Below are positions 16,066-24,987 of a DNA stretch of 64,000 nt, piece after piece (the first letter of the stretch is position 1; each line of letters begins with the position of its first letter). Origin of the DNA: Paraglaciecola hydrolytica (GTDB taxonomy: Bacteria > Pseudomonadota > Gammaproteobacteria > Enterobacterales > Alteromonadaceae); NCBI RefSeq assembly GCF_001565895.1, contig NZ_LSNE01000020.1:101780-165779 (forward strand), in the 5' to 3' direction. The position numbers were made by a program, and so were the translations under genes. The notes under the pieces are model-generated. The model saw only the letters and a list, made by a program, of their open reading frames with translations. It did not search any database and was not told the DNA's origin.

Positions 16066-17747
16066 ACAATTATACTCCACCATCTACCCCCCAGCGCAGC
16101 CGGGGACTAATTACCACTTTCTTTGTAATAAGCTTCCTAATCTTAAGCTGTAGCAGTTTTTATCTGTTTTGGTTTAAAGAGTTTGGCCAACTTGATAGAC
16201 ACGCTGAGTTTATTTTTTCAGCAATCAAAGAGCTTATTTTCTATCATAGTTCAGTAACGATTGAACAATATTGGATTGCTTTATCAGAAGGGCAGATCAG
16301 AGCAAAGCTTCTTAGTTATGCAACATTAGTCATCGTTTTATCAGCTTTTTTAAGTTTCATAGCGATTCGGCTGCTTTTTTTTAGACATGCGGGAAGAACT
16401 CAAGATATAAAAGTAAAGGGTGGAAAACTTAGACTACGTACTCCGGATAAAACCATCCAAAAGGGGGCTTCCCATTTATTTATCCACCCGGAGTTGCCTT
16501 TGGATTCACACCAATACACGGGGAACTTATTTACTTTCGGTGCGCATGGTAGCGGAAAATCTACACTAATTAAGTTTTTGGTGTCTCAACTGATTGGTCA
16601 ACGCGGGAAGTCCGTAATTCTTTTTGATGAAAAAAGAGAGTACACCCAAATATTTTATAAGCCGGATTCCGTCCATTTGATAGCTCCGTGGGATGCAAGA
16701 ACGTGCATTTGGGATATTGGCAGTGATTTGAAATCTATTCCTCAGTTTCGTCAATTTGTGTCACAGCTAATCCCAATAGACGAAAGCAAACCTACGTGGG
16801 GGCAAGGCGCTCAAGATATAATGATTGCCCTAATGCTGTGTTGCCAGAAAGAAAGTTCTCTATCATGGAAAGCATTGAGTCACTGGCTCAGTATGCCAGT
16901 AGATGATTGGCTCGATAGCTTCGAAAAGTACTACCCTCCCGCACTAAAATTTATTACTGGCGCAGATGAAACCGTAAGTAGCTACATTTCAAATCTATCA
17001 TCGAATATTGCATGGATTCATGACTTAGCGTTACTTGAAAATTCGTCGAACAAGAAAATTTCGTTTAATGAATGGATAAAAGGCGACAGGTCTAAATTCA
17101 ATACAGTAATAATTCAGTCCCACCCATTCCATACCGAAATGATGGCCAAATTAGCTAGTGCTATATTGCACTGTGTTTCCTTGGAAGTCTTGTCTTCAGA
17201 AGATAACGAAAGTGAGGAGTTATGGTTGATATTGGACGAGTTAGGCAATCTACCAAAATTAGAATCACTTCAAAAATGGTTATCTACGGGACGCTCCAAA
17301 GGTGCTAGAACCATTGCCGGAACGCAAAACATTTCTCAAACGAAAGAAGTCTACGGCGAAAACATTTCAGAAACCTTATTAAGCCTCTTTAAAAACCACG
17401 TGGTCTTCCAATGTGGTGCAATTGGAAAAACTCCAGAGCTAGCTTCTGATAGCTTAGGGCAAGTTGTTTTTGAGCGTCCTAGCAAATCATCCTCGTCAAA
17501 TGGTGACAGCACCTTCACATGGCACAAGTTCACAGAAAATCTTGTTCCAAAAGTAGACATTATCAATTTAAAAAATACTAAATTTGGTGTTGTTGGCTTT
17601 GCCAAAGTATCCGGTGATTCCGATGTTTATAAACTTGAATGGGGATACAACCAATACGCACAGATTGCTCCTAGTACAGTAATTAGTGATGGAAGTGAAC
17701 ATGAGCAAACCAAGTCAAACAGACTGAAAGTTAAAAGGACTGGCTAA
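16062..17747 (+). CDS. Type IV secretion coupling protein, TraD/TrwB family
   Basis: 561 residues. Two N-terminal membrane helices (LITTFFVISFLILSCSSFYLF and LVIVLSAFLSFIAIRLLF) precede the cytoplasmic ATPase with Walker A GAHGSGKST, Walker B LWLILDELG and GRSKGARTIAGTQNISQ. Such hexameric ATPases hand the relaxase-DNA complex to a type IV secretion channel. Its start overlaps the previous gene by 4 bases and its stop overlaps the relaxase ATG by one base. No channel genes occur in the element, so it must dock to a channel made by another conjugative element. Confidence 0.9.
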   Translation: MNNYTPPSTPQRSRGLITTFFVISFLILSCSSFYLFWFKEFGQLDRHAEFIFSAIKELIFYHSSVTIEQYWIALSEGQIRAKLLSYATLVIVLSAFLSFIAIRLLFFRHAGRTQDIKVKGGKLRLRTPDKTIQKGASHLFIHPELPLDSHQYTGNLFTFGAHGSGKSTLIKFLVSQLIGQRGKSVILFDEKREYTQIFYKPDSVHLIAPWDARTCIWDIGSDLKSIPQFRQFVSQLIPIDESKPTWGQGAQDIMIALMLCCQKESSLSWKALSHWLSMPVDDWLDSFEKYYPPALKFITGADETVSSYISNLSSNIAWIHDLALLENSSNKKISFNEWIKGDRSKFNTVIIQSHPFHTEMMAKLASAILHCVSLEVLSSEDNESEELWLILDELGNLPKLESLQKWLSTGRSKGARTIAGTQNISQTKEVYGENISETLLSLFKNHVVFQCGAIGKTPELASDSLGQVVFERPSKSSSSNGDSTFTWHKFTENLVPKVDIINLKNTKFGVVGFAKVSGDSDVYKLEWGYNQYAQIAPSTVISDGSEHEQTKSNRLKVKRTG

Positions 17748-20242
17748 TGGTAAGTCTTTCCGCAATCAACAATATTGAGTATTACAAAAATATTGATGAT
17801 GAAAATTACTATCTATCAGATGCATTGTTAGGAGTATGTCACGGAAAACTAAAGGATCACTTTAAACTTGCTAACGGAATCGATCACACAAGTTTTGAAA
17901 ATATTCTAACTGCAAAACATCCTAAAACAGGGAGCAAGCTCTTTGATGCTAACCAAAATATCAAGAGAGCTGGATGGGATTTGACGTTTTCAGCGCCAAA
18001 ATCAGTGTCACTTCAATGGGCTAGCTCTAATGAAATGGAACGTAAGCAAATAGAGAATGCCCAAACAGAAGCTGTTAAGAGCACGATAGATTATATCGAG
18101 CGTTACATAGCGGGGGTTAAGCGGGGGAAAAACGGCGAGAAAAAAGAGAGTTCAAAAGCTATCTTAGCTGTAATTGTGAACCATTTTGTTTCTCGTGAGT
18201 TAGAGCCTCAGATTCATAGTCATACCGTGATCCCAAACGTTACTTTAGCTGAAGACGGAAAACTGATGGCTATAGACAGTCGAAAGTTTTATACAAATCA
18301 AAAAGTTATAGGAGCTATTTATCGATCCCAACTTGCTAAAAACTTGTTAGATCTGGGGATTGAACTTGAAAAAGACGGTGAGTCATTCCGATTACAAAAC
18401 ATACCGAGAGAATTGGAGTCTCAGTTTTCTACTAGAACTCAACAGATAAAAAGAGAACTGAAGAACAGAGGCGTTAAGACTAGCGCTTCAAATCAAGGCG
18501 ACCTAATTAAATTAGCAACTAGAAAAATTAAAAAATCGGTGTCTTTGAGTGAGCTATTACCAATCTGGCAAGAGAAAATCACCAACGCCCAAATACATAT
18601 CAACAGCGCTGTTGAGCCAGTTATAGATTGGCAAAAAAGACCGTCTCCACTTAAACGGCTTATTGAAAACTTTTCGAGCTTCACTAGACAGCAATTGGAA
18701 TATGAAATTTTAGTTGATGAAGTTTTTTCAAAAAAAAACATCATTGATCTAAAGAGAACCATTAACACCAAGTTTGCATCAAATGAAATAGTTAAGTTGG
18801 CACAGCGCGAATATCAAAGCCAATACACAAGTCGTAAAGTACTACAAGCTGAGTCCCAGTTAATTCAACATATTGAGAGTATTAACTCGGAGGCTAATCA
18901 TGCTTTTGATAAAGACGAACTATCAGAAGCTTTGCTGAAATTTGAAGGCGAAACAGGATTCAAAGTTACGGTTGAGCAACACGCTGCCTTGAAATCAGCA
19001 TGTTTAAAAAATGACTTTTCCATAGTTCAAGGGTCTGCTGGCGCTGGAAAATCTACAGTGATGCGTGTAGTGCAACTCTTGTCGGAAGCAAGTGGGAAAA
19101 CAGTGATTGGTGCGACAATATTGAAAAAAGCAGCGCAAAACTTATCAGAAGAAACAGGAATTCAATCGTTCACAATTGCCAAAATACAACACTTGCTAGA
19201 CAAGAATAAAGCTTGGCTAGATAACGTGGATATATTAGTTATTGATGAAGCTGGTCAAGTTCCATCTATGACACTTCTGGATCTAGCTGTAGCTGCGAGA
19301 AAAAGTAAAACAAAGTTGATTCTGACTGGTGAGGATAAGCAGTTAGATGCAATCAGCCATGGTGGAGCATTAGCCTTCCTTTCCGAAAAGTTTGGTTGTT
19401 CTAGAATTGAAACAATTCAACGACAAAGCAACATGGAAGAAAGGCAAGTAGTTTTGCAGCTTAGGGAGGGCGAGGCTAAAAAAGCCTTTGGATATTTGAA
19501 TAAGCAAAATAGATTGGATTTTCGCGAAAACGCTGAGAAAGCAAAGGAAGCATTAGTTGCAGATGCAATGTCATATAGTGACAACAATAAAGACAAAGAC
19601 TTCATCATTCTCGCGGCAAAATGGACTCAAGTTAACAATTTGTCCTCACTCGTCAGAAAACACTTTAAATCCAAGGGATTAATTAAGGGTGATGAATACA
19701 CATGCTCTTGTGCCATTTCAGACAAAGTGTTTGAACTTTCATTCTCGGAAGGTGATTTAGTTAGGTTTTCAAAAAATGATTACCAACTAGGCGTAGTTAA
19801 CGGCTCTAAAGGAACCATAAATAAAATAATTAAAAAAGAAAGTGGCGAATTGGTTTTTAATATCACTCTTAGTTGCGGTAGAGAATTGACTTTTAATACC
19901 CGTAAATATTCGGATGAACACGGAAACGTTAACTTGGGATACGCCTATGCATCGACTGTATACAGTAGCCAAGGTCTGACGATAAATGGGGATAGCTTTG
20001 TGCTTTGGGATGCATCAATGCACCGGGCAATGACCTATGTTGCAGGCTCCCGTCATAAAGAACATAGTCATTGGTATTTTAATAAGGCTCAACTTGAGGA
20101 ACATAGAATAGAAGTAAACCAACCGTATATTAATATTGTTTGCAAACTGGCGACAGAAAATAAGCAAAGAAGTCTGGCTTCAAAATTATTATCTGCTGAC
20201 TTAAACGTTGCAATGGATAACTCCTCTCTAGTTTTAAACTAA
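17747..20242 (+). CDS. MobF-type conjugative relaxase-helicase (TrwC/TraI family)
   Basis: 831 residues. The N-terminal relaxase domain has the early tyrosine pairs of MobF relaxases (EYYKNI, NYYLS), then GWDLTFSAPKSVSL, and the metal-binding histidines in PQIHSHTVIPN. The C-terminal part is a superfamily 1 helicase: Walker A QGSAGAGKST, Walker B LVIDEAGQVPS, LTGEDKQL, and the late motif YASTVYSSQGLT. It nicks oriT, stays covalently linked to the DNA end and unwinds the strand for transfer. Shorter than TrwC (966 residues) or F TraI (1756 residues). Last gene of the trwABC-like operon. Confidence 0.92.
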   Translation: MVSLSAINNIEYYKNIDDENYYLSDALLGVCHGKLKDHFKLANGIDHTSFENILTAKHPKTGSKLFDANQNIKRAGWDLTFSAPKSVSLQWASSNEMERKQIENAQTEAVKSTIDYIERYIAGVKRGKNGEKKESSKAILAVIVNHFVSRELEPQIHSHTVIPNVTLAEDGKLMAIDSRKFYTNQKVIGAIYRSQLAKNLLDLGIELEKDGESFRLQNIPRELESQFSTRTQQIKRELKNRGVKTSASNQGDLIKLATRKIKKSVSLSELLPIWQEKITNAQIHINSAVEPVIDWQKRPSPLKRLIENFSSFTRQQLEYEILVDEVFSKKNIIDLKRTINTKFASNEIVKLAQREYQSQYTSRKVLQAESQLIQHIESINSEANHAFDKDELSEALLKFEGETGFKVTVEQHAALKSACLKNDFSIVQGSAGAGKSTVMRVVQLLSEASGKTVIGATILKKAAQNLSEETGIQSFTIAKIQHLLDKNKAWLDNVDILVIDEAGQVPSMTLLDLAVAARKSKTKLILTGEDKQLDAISHGGALAFLSEKFGCSRIETIQRQSNMEERQVVLQLREGEAKKAFGYLNKQNRLDFRENAEKAKEALVADAMSYSDNNKDKDFIILAAKWTQVNNLSSLVRKHFKSKGLIKGDEYTCSCAISDKVFELSFSEGDLVRFSKNDYQLGVVNGSKGTINKIIKKESGELVFNITLSCGRELTFNTRKYSDEHGNVNLGYAYASTVYSSQGLTINGDSFVLWDASMHRAMTYVAGSRHKEHSHWYFNKAQLEEHRIEVNQPYINIVCKLATENKQRSLASKLLSADLNVAMDNSSLVLN

Positions 20243-20404
20243 GCTTTGTGAGAAATTGTATTAAACGATTCGTTTTTATAAGTTGATGCACAAATTGCAG
20301 TTAAGGTAATACACTTCCTCGGCTAAATCTGTGGTGTTCTGGTAATTCGTAAAGGCACACAATTTATAAAGTTTAATCGGAGAAGCTTTAGAGAAAGAAG
20401 AACA

Positions 20405-21118
20405 ATGTCTAGGAACTTAGTGGTAACAGCGCACCAACCCCATTTTCTGCCATGGATGGGCTATTTTAATAAATTGGTGAACTCTGATATTTTTCTTGTT
20501 CAGGATAATGTGCAATTTAGGAAGTTGTATTTTCAAAATAGAACATTCATTAAAAACATGCACGGAGACAAGTATAGGCTAACAATACCTGTTTCATTTA
20601 GTCATAGTGATTCTATAAAAGATGTTCGAATTGCTAACTCAAAATGGCGTCTTAGTATCTTAAGGACAATAGAATATTCATATTGCAAAGCACCATTCTT
20701 TGATGATTTATGGGACGATATAGAATCGGTAATATCAGGTAAATCAGTATACCTTGTAGATATTACAATTCCGCTACTACAGATCCTAATCGAAACTTTA
20801 GGATTGAATAATCTGAAACTATGCTACACAAGTGACTTTGGCGTTCAAGGAAGCTCTACCCAGAAGCTTATCCTGATTGCAGAAAAATTAGGTGTAAATA
20901 GATTTATTTTTGGAGAGGGAGGAAGTTTAGCGCACCACAACTTAGACCTAATGAAAAAGGCTGGAATATCCGTAGTACAACAGAGTTTTGTTGACAAACA
21001 TCCTGTTTATCCACAGATTCATGGTAATTTCGTGTCAGAACTATCTGTTATTGATAGTTTGTTTAATGTAGGTTTTGATAATACAAAAGCGATGCTGTTG
21101 AAAGCATGGAAGATATAA
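20405..21118 (+). CDS. WbqC-like family protein
   Basis: 237 residues. The N-terminus HQPHFLPWMGYFNKL..SDIF and QFRKLYFQNRTFI matches the WbqC-like family (HQP..lPWlGyf, D..qf.k..f.nR). Family members occur with O-antigen or nucleotide-sugar genes and beside radical enzymes; the biochemical role is not established. First gene of a three-gene operon with a membrane protein (12 bases downstream) and a HAD-NUDIX protein. It sits between the relaxase and the integrase, a usual cargo position. No signal peptide. Confidence 0.8.
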   Translation: MSRNLVVTAHQPHFLPWMGYFNKLVNSDIFLVQDNVQFRKLYFQNRTFIKNMHGDKYRLTIPVSFSHSDSIKDVRIANSKWRLSILRTIEYSYCKAPFFDDLWDDIESVISGKSVYLVDITIPLLQILIETLGLNNLKLCYTSDFGVQGSSTQKLILIAEKLGVNRFIFGEGGSLAHHNLDLMKKAGISVVQQSFVDKHPVYPQIHGNFVSELSVIDSLFNVGFDNTKAMLLKAWKI

Positions 21119-21130
21119 AGGAGAGCGACA

Positions 21131-21955
21131 TTGACAGCCATAAGAGAAAACGTCGTTAATTTTGCGTCAAAGGTAACGGAGTGGTTAATATATGGTTGCG
21201 TTGCCATTTTATTAGTAGAGGAGTTTATTAGGTCGGTTTTCAACTACAGTTTCCTAACAACGGAAAATAGCGATGCAAGAATTTCCATAGGCATATTTGC
21301 CCTTACTACTTTTATAGCCATCATGAAAGTAGAAGTTTCAAATATGAGAATTCTTGTTTCTAGAAGCACTACTAAATTACTTGGAGTACTCGAAGTATTG
21401 CACTCTCATGAAAACATTGATTTTTGCGAGATGCTCGAAACAGCTAGTGAAATAAAAGTACTTAGTTTATCTGGAACAAAAGCTGCATCCTTAGGAGATG
21501 GGAGAGTTCAGGAACTTCTATCTGATCCTTCAAGAAAATCCAAAATTACCATCTTACTTGCAAATCCATATTCTGAAGCCATAAAAACACGCTATATGAA
21601 AGATGAACCCGATTCATTTGAAACTGGTATAGAAGGAATTAATCGCCGTCTTATCGCCCTCAAAAGAATAATTTCTGAGCTACCAATTGTAGCCAGAAAA
21701 AAAATAGATGTTCGTGTATTTAATAACTATCCAGTTGTATCAATTGTGCAAGCGGACAACGATTTATATTCAACTACCTACGGTTACAAGTTAAGAGGGG
21801 GAGACTGTCCTAAAGTCCACTCATTAAAAAATGGTGAGCACGGTGTTTTCCTGCTTCGGCACTTTAAAAAAGTTTACGATGAAGCCATTCCTCTATTTGA
21901 TTGGTATGAGAAATTTGGAGAGGATCAATTACTGGATAGTAAAAATGAAGAATAA
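21131..21955 (+). CDS. Two-helix membrane protein with cytoplasmic sensor/PLD-like domain
   Basis: TTG start chosen because AAGGAG stands at the right distance (about 21118-21123) and no ATG is nearby. 274 residues: two N-terminal membrane helices (LIYGCVAILLVEEFI; SIGIFALTTFIAIM), then a soluble domain of about 190 residues. That domain has IKVLSLSGTKAA, KITILLANPYSE and VRVFNNYPVVSIVQAD. This resembles DUF5919/phospholipase-D-like domains found in regulators and defence proteins, but I see no HKD catalytic motif. The next gene starts inside its 3' end (11-base overlap). Function unknown; membrane-anchored sensing is inference. Confidence 0.6.
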   Translation: MTAIRENVVNFASKVTEWLIYGCVAILLVEEFIRSVFNYSFLTTENSDARISIGIFALTTFIAIMKVEVSNMRILVSRSTTKLLGVLEVLHSHENIDFCEMLETASEIKVLSLSGTKAASLGDGRVQELLSDPSRKSKITILLANPYSEAIKTRYMKDEPDSFETGIEGINRRLIALKRIISELPIVARKKIDVRVFNNYPVVSIVQADNDLYSTTYGYKLRGGDCPKVHSLKNGEHGVFLLRHFKKVYDEAIPLFDWYEKFGEDQLLDSKNEE

Positions 21956-22970
21956 TGAAACGCTAATAATTTTTGATCTTTTCGGTGTTGTTTTCAACAA
22001 AGGCCTTGAGTCGTCCATTGATCGTTTGGTAGCAGTCTTAAACAGGCCAGAAGACGAAATCGAGAAAGCCTACAGGCATTGGGAACAACTATTCGATAGA
22101 GGAGAAATTGATGAAGATATTTTCTGGTCAAAAATAAATATCCAGCTCGGATCAAATATAAACCCTTCAGTATTATCAAATATCGTGATTTCGGCATACA
22201 GGCCTAGAATGCAAACAATCCAGTTAGCGAGGTTTTTAAAGCGACACCACAAAGTCGTAGTTTATTCAAATTACAGAAAAGAATGGTTTAATCAACTGGA
22301 TGATATTTATGATATCGAAGTAAATTTTGATGATGTAATCATCTCATCAGATACTGGACTATTAAAGCCAGATGCTAATGTTTTTTATTACCTTGAGCGA
22401 GAGTTTAAAGTCCCAATTGAGAACATGGTATTGATTGATGATGATATATCTAACATTAGTGGAATCAAAAATTTAGGTGGAAATGGTGTTTTATTTAGGA
22501 ATGTATATGAAGCTGAGGTAATTACCCGTTCAATCCTAAAAGAAAAAATGCCGAGTTATGATTATTCATATTCGGGAATACTGATTAGAACAAAACAAGG
22601 AGCATTGATATTTCAGCGAAGGGATAAAAAGCCTAGCATTCAAAACTCAGGCAAATTATCTGTATTTGGTGGTCGAGGAAAAAAGAAAGAAAATCCTGTG
22701 GAATGTGCTTTACGAGAACTATGGGAGGAGACTGGTATTATAAAAACTCCTGAAGAAATGACTTTGTTAAGAAACTATGGTGCACCAGATGAAAATGACT
22801 GTTGGGTAAATTGCTCGTATTTTCTTGTCGAGGCTGAAGTGAACGATATTGACATCAGAGAAGGTCATGGTGTTGAAGTGTGGTACCCAAACCAAGCATT
22901 AGATCAAAAAGATCTTACTGATGTACCTCGAGTACTTATTGAATCAATTATTGAGAAAAAGCAGTTCTAA
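21945..22970 (+). CDS. HAD-like hydrolase fused to NUDIX hydrolase
   Basis: Start at the ATG 21945, inside the end of the membrane-protein gene; earlier in-frame ATGs lie deep in that gene and add no domain. 341 residues. The N-terminal ~200 are a HAD phosphatase fold: IIFDLFGVVF (motif I, with the second acidic residue replaced by Phe), VVYSNYRKEW (motif II), KPDANVFYY and MVLIDDDISNI (motif IV). The C-terminal ~140 are a NUDIX domain with a perfect box: G-x5-E-x7-REUxEExGU in GRGKKKE...RELWEETGI. NUDIX enzymes cleave nucleoside-diphosphate compounds, HAD enzymes remove phosphates; the fusion suggests two steps on one nucleotide-linked substrate. Substrate unknown. Confidence 0.82.
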   Translation: MKNNETLIIFDLFGVVFNKGLESSIDRLVAVLNRPEDEIEKAYRHWEQLFDRGEIDEDIFWSKINIQLGSNINPSVLSNIVISAYRPRMQTIQLARFLKRHHKVVVYSNYRKEWFNQLDDIYDIEVNFDDVIISSDTGLLKPDANVFYYLEREFKVPIENMVLIDDDISNISGIKNLGGNGVLFRNVYEAEVITRSILKEKMPSYDYSYSGILIRTKQGALIFQRRDKKPSIQNSGKLSVFGGRGKKKENPVECALRELWEETGIIKTPEEMTLLRNYGAPDENDCWVNCSYFLVEAEVNDIDIREGHGVEVWYPNQALDQKDLTDVPRVLIESIIEKKQF

Positions 22971-23260
22971 AATAATAAAGGTTAATGGGATTAACTATGA
23001 GCAGTAACTCCCAATCATTATGTGTAGTGACTCTTTCACCAATATTCAGAGACAGCCGCTAAAACAGCGGCCTTGAACATTTATTTATCATTTCATGCTC
23101 TATAACAAGTGTCTTTCTGCACTCTCAATAAGTTCTTTTAATTCACTTTGTTTGATAGATTTTCCGCCAACTAGTTCATTAACCATCGCTATACAAACTT
23201 TCCAGTAAACACTAAACAAGACATGTTCGACCCTTTCAATTGGGTCAGGTACATTTAAGT

Positions 23261-23560
23261 CTAAAACTGCTGTAATTTTTTATTTTCCGCTGCAATACAA
23301 GCTTGTAAAGGAAGACTTATCTTTGGATTTTTACGCTTTCCATACCACTGACGGATCGCGTGCTCTCCGACAATTAAAAAAGCTACATAGTCAGCGTAAT
23401 CTCCTATGTTTAATAAATCTCCAACAAGTCTATCTTGTGGTAACTTGAGATTATTTGGATATGAACAAACATATTCCATTTCAACACCGACATTCCATGC
23501 CATAACCAAATGACTAATTTCGTACACAGAGAATATTTCATAATCGTTGTAAGTTTTCAT
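23261..23560 (-). CDS. Small hypothetical protein, probably frameshifted at its 3' end
   Basis: 99 residues, stopping just after an A6 run (23276-23281 on the complement). The -1 frame opens just at this run and continues to a TAG at 23100-23102. It has good coding character (ITAVLDLNVPDP..., FSVYWKVCIAMVNELVGG, ELKELIESAERHLL) but no start codon of its own. With one more A in the run the two would form a single protein of about 153 residues. It is either a frameshift mutation, a sequencing length error, or a slippage-controlled gene. No family recognised. It lies 12 bases after the integrase stop on the same strand. Confidence 0.5.
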   Translation of the reverse strand: MKTYNDYEIFSVYEISHLVMAWNVGVEMEYVCSYPNNLKLPQDRLVGDLLNIGDYADYVAFLIVGEHAIRQWYGKRKNPKISLPLQACIAAENKKLQQF

Positions 23561-23571
23561 CGAAGCTTCCT

Positions 23572-24549
23572 CTAACCTAACTTGCCGACTAAATCTTCTG
23601 CTCGCAAATGGGTATATTTCTTAAGCATTGCTAAGTCTTTATGCCCAGTAATTGCTGAAACCTCCATTATCCCTAGCCCCTTCTCGAAGAGCCTGCTGGT
23701 AGCTTCGTGGCGTAAGTCATGAAATCTTAAATCCAACAAATTCGCTCGTTTAGTAATACGTCTGAACGCTTGACCTATAGAGTCGCCTCTTATAGGAAAA
23801 ATAAATTCGTCTACCTGTGTTTGTGACTGCAAAATAGCATTTGCTTTAGAGGAAAGTGGAATTACTCTATCTTCTCCATTTTTAGTATCTTCGATAGTTA
23901 CAATACGAGATACAGAGTTGTAATTTGACCATTTGAGTTTGGTGATCTCTCCTCGTCTCATACCAGTTTCGATAGCAAGGTCAATTATTGGAGCTATCTC
24001 GCCACCATACTTAAGAGCCTCATTTATCAGCGTTGAATATTCACCTTGCTCAAGTCGTCTATCTCTTGATTTTCCTTTTTTAGGGAGTGCAATTGAGCTA
24101 ACTGGATTTCCTTTGGGTAGAAAAATCTGCCATTCATTAATTGCATAGTCGAAAAAACGTCTCTTCAACAACAGATCTTTTCTAACCGTATCCCCCTTAA
24201 CAACTTTAAGTCTGCTTTCTTTGTATTCCTTGATCACCTCTGTGGTCATATCGATCATTCGATGCTCTGGAAAAGTTTTAATGAGCCGATTTAGGGCATA
24301 TATCGTTACATCAGAGGATTTTTGAGGTTGAACCACCTCTTCCCAATATTTGTGGATTAGGTCTGAAAATAAATGGGACTCGGCAGCACATGTAGACTGG
24401 AAAGATCCCATATCTATTTTATTCTCAACATCTCTTGCCCACTTTAAAGCCAATGCTTTAGTTAAGAATGTTTTTGATAGTGACTTTTGCCCTTTTCTTC
24501 TTACCTTTACTTGCCATTTACCATTTGGTCTTTTAGTAATTGTTGCCAT
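23572..24549 (-). CDS. Tyrosine integrase of element A
   Basis: Start taken at 24549 (MATITKRPNGKWQVKVRRKG) because AGGAG precedes it and the arm-binding domain begins here; a longer open frame reaches into the att region. 325 residues: N-terminal SAM-like arm/core-binding part, then the catalytic domain with Arg in TGMRRGEITKL, HDLRHEATSRLF, TGHKDLAM and the nucleophile Tyr in LKKYTHL. It integrates the element at the 3' half of tRNA-Arg(CCG). It is the last gene before att copy 2 and reads away from it, with an arm-type repeat in its leader. Confidence 0.92.
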   Translation of the reverse strand: MATITKRPNGKWQVKVRRKGQKSLSKTFLTKALALKWARDVENKIDMGSFQSTCAAESHLFSDLIHKYWEEVVQPQKSSDVTIYALNRLIKTFPEHRMIDMTTEVIKEYKESRLKVVKGDTVRKDLLLKRRFFDYAINEWQIFLPKGNPVSSIALPKKGKSRDRRLEQGEYSTLINEALKYGGEIAPIIDLAIETGMRRGEITKLKWSNYNSVSRIVTIEDTKNGEDRVIPLSSKANAILQSQTQVDEFIFPIRGDSIGQAFRRITKRANLLDLRFHDLRHEATSRLFEKGLGIMEVSAITGHKDLAMLKKYTHLRAEDLVGKLG

Positions 24550-24698
24550 GATTAGTAATCTCCTTTGATTGAATTCATGGCATATTTTCCATAAATAACA
24601 GGAGACTGTGTTTTTGAGAAAAGGCGGCTTACTTCGCAAACTAAATGCGAATTTGAAGTCGAAAGTTGTATTACTTGCTTTGTCTTGTTCAAAATGAG

Positions 24699-24716
24699 TG
24701 TCCCCAAATTGTCCCA
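24699..24716. repeat. A-type arm motif, right end of element A
   Basis: TGTCCCCAAATTGTCCCA, matching 6562-6579 near the other end in the same orientation. It lies between the integrase start and att copy 2, as expected for an integrase arm site. Confidence 0.55.
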
Positions 24717-24760
24717 AGAGTTAAGCTGATTTTTGAAGAGGTAGGCTATAGCCCATAAAG

Positions 24761-24807
24761 AATGGCGCACCCGGCGAGATTCGAACTCACGACCTCTGCC
24801 TCCGGAG
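24761..24807 (-). repeat. att copy 2: tRNA-Arg(CCG) 3' half between elements A and B
   Basis: 47 bases identical to the tRNA 3' half at 33357-33433, from two bases past the CCA to the anticodon loop, ending CCGGAG. It is the shared boundary of the two tandem elements. Confidence 0.9.
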
Positions 24808-24949
24808 TGCAATTTTATGGTGTTTTTTGGTGAACAACCATGAACACTAAAATATTTAAAAATACCATTAATCCCTTTATTTATATGACCTGTGTGCTTT
24901 CATGGTTTTTCTGTGTTGTTTCTTCTTGTTCATTGTTGCACAATCAATC

Positions 24950-24967
24950 TGCTACATATTTGCTACA
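24950..24967. repeat. B-type arm motif, left end of element B
   Basis: TGCTACATATTTGCTACA, identical to 33283-33300 and nearly identical to 6334-6351. It sits just before the integrase gene and between it and att copy 2. Confidence 0.6.
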
Positions 24968-24987
24968 CAGAAATTTTTAGAGGCCAA

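Larger units (their letters stand above)
6408..24762. mobile_element. Element A: integrative and mobilizable element in tRNA-Arg(CCG)
   Basis: Bounded by tRNA 3'-half repeats at 6404-6454 and 24761-24807; the exact crossover within the core cannot be placed. It carries its own tyrosine integrase next to the right boundary and a conjugation-initiation set (ribbon-helix-helix protein, coupling protein, MobF relaxase). Cargo comprises restriction-modification genes, a Hedgehog-domain operon, a WbqC/membrane/HAD-NUDIX operon and several unknown genes. No mating-pair-formation (VirB-like) genes are seen, so it should need a helper conjugative element to transfer. Confidence 0.85.
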
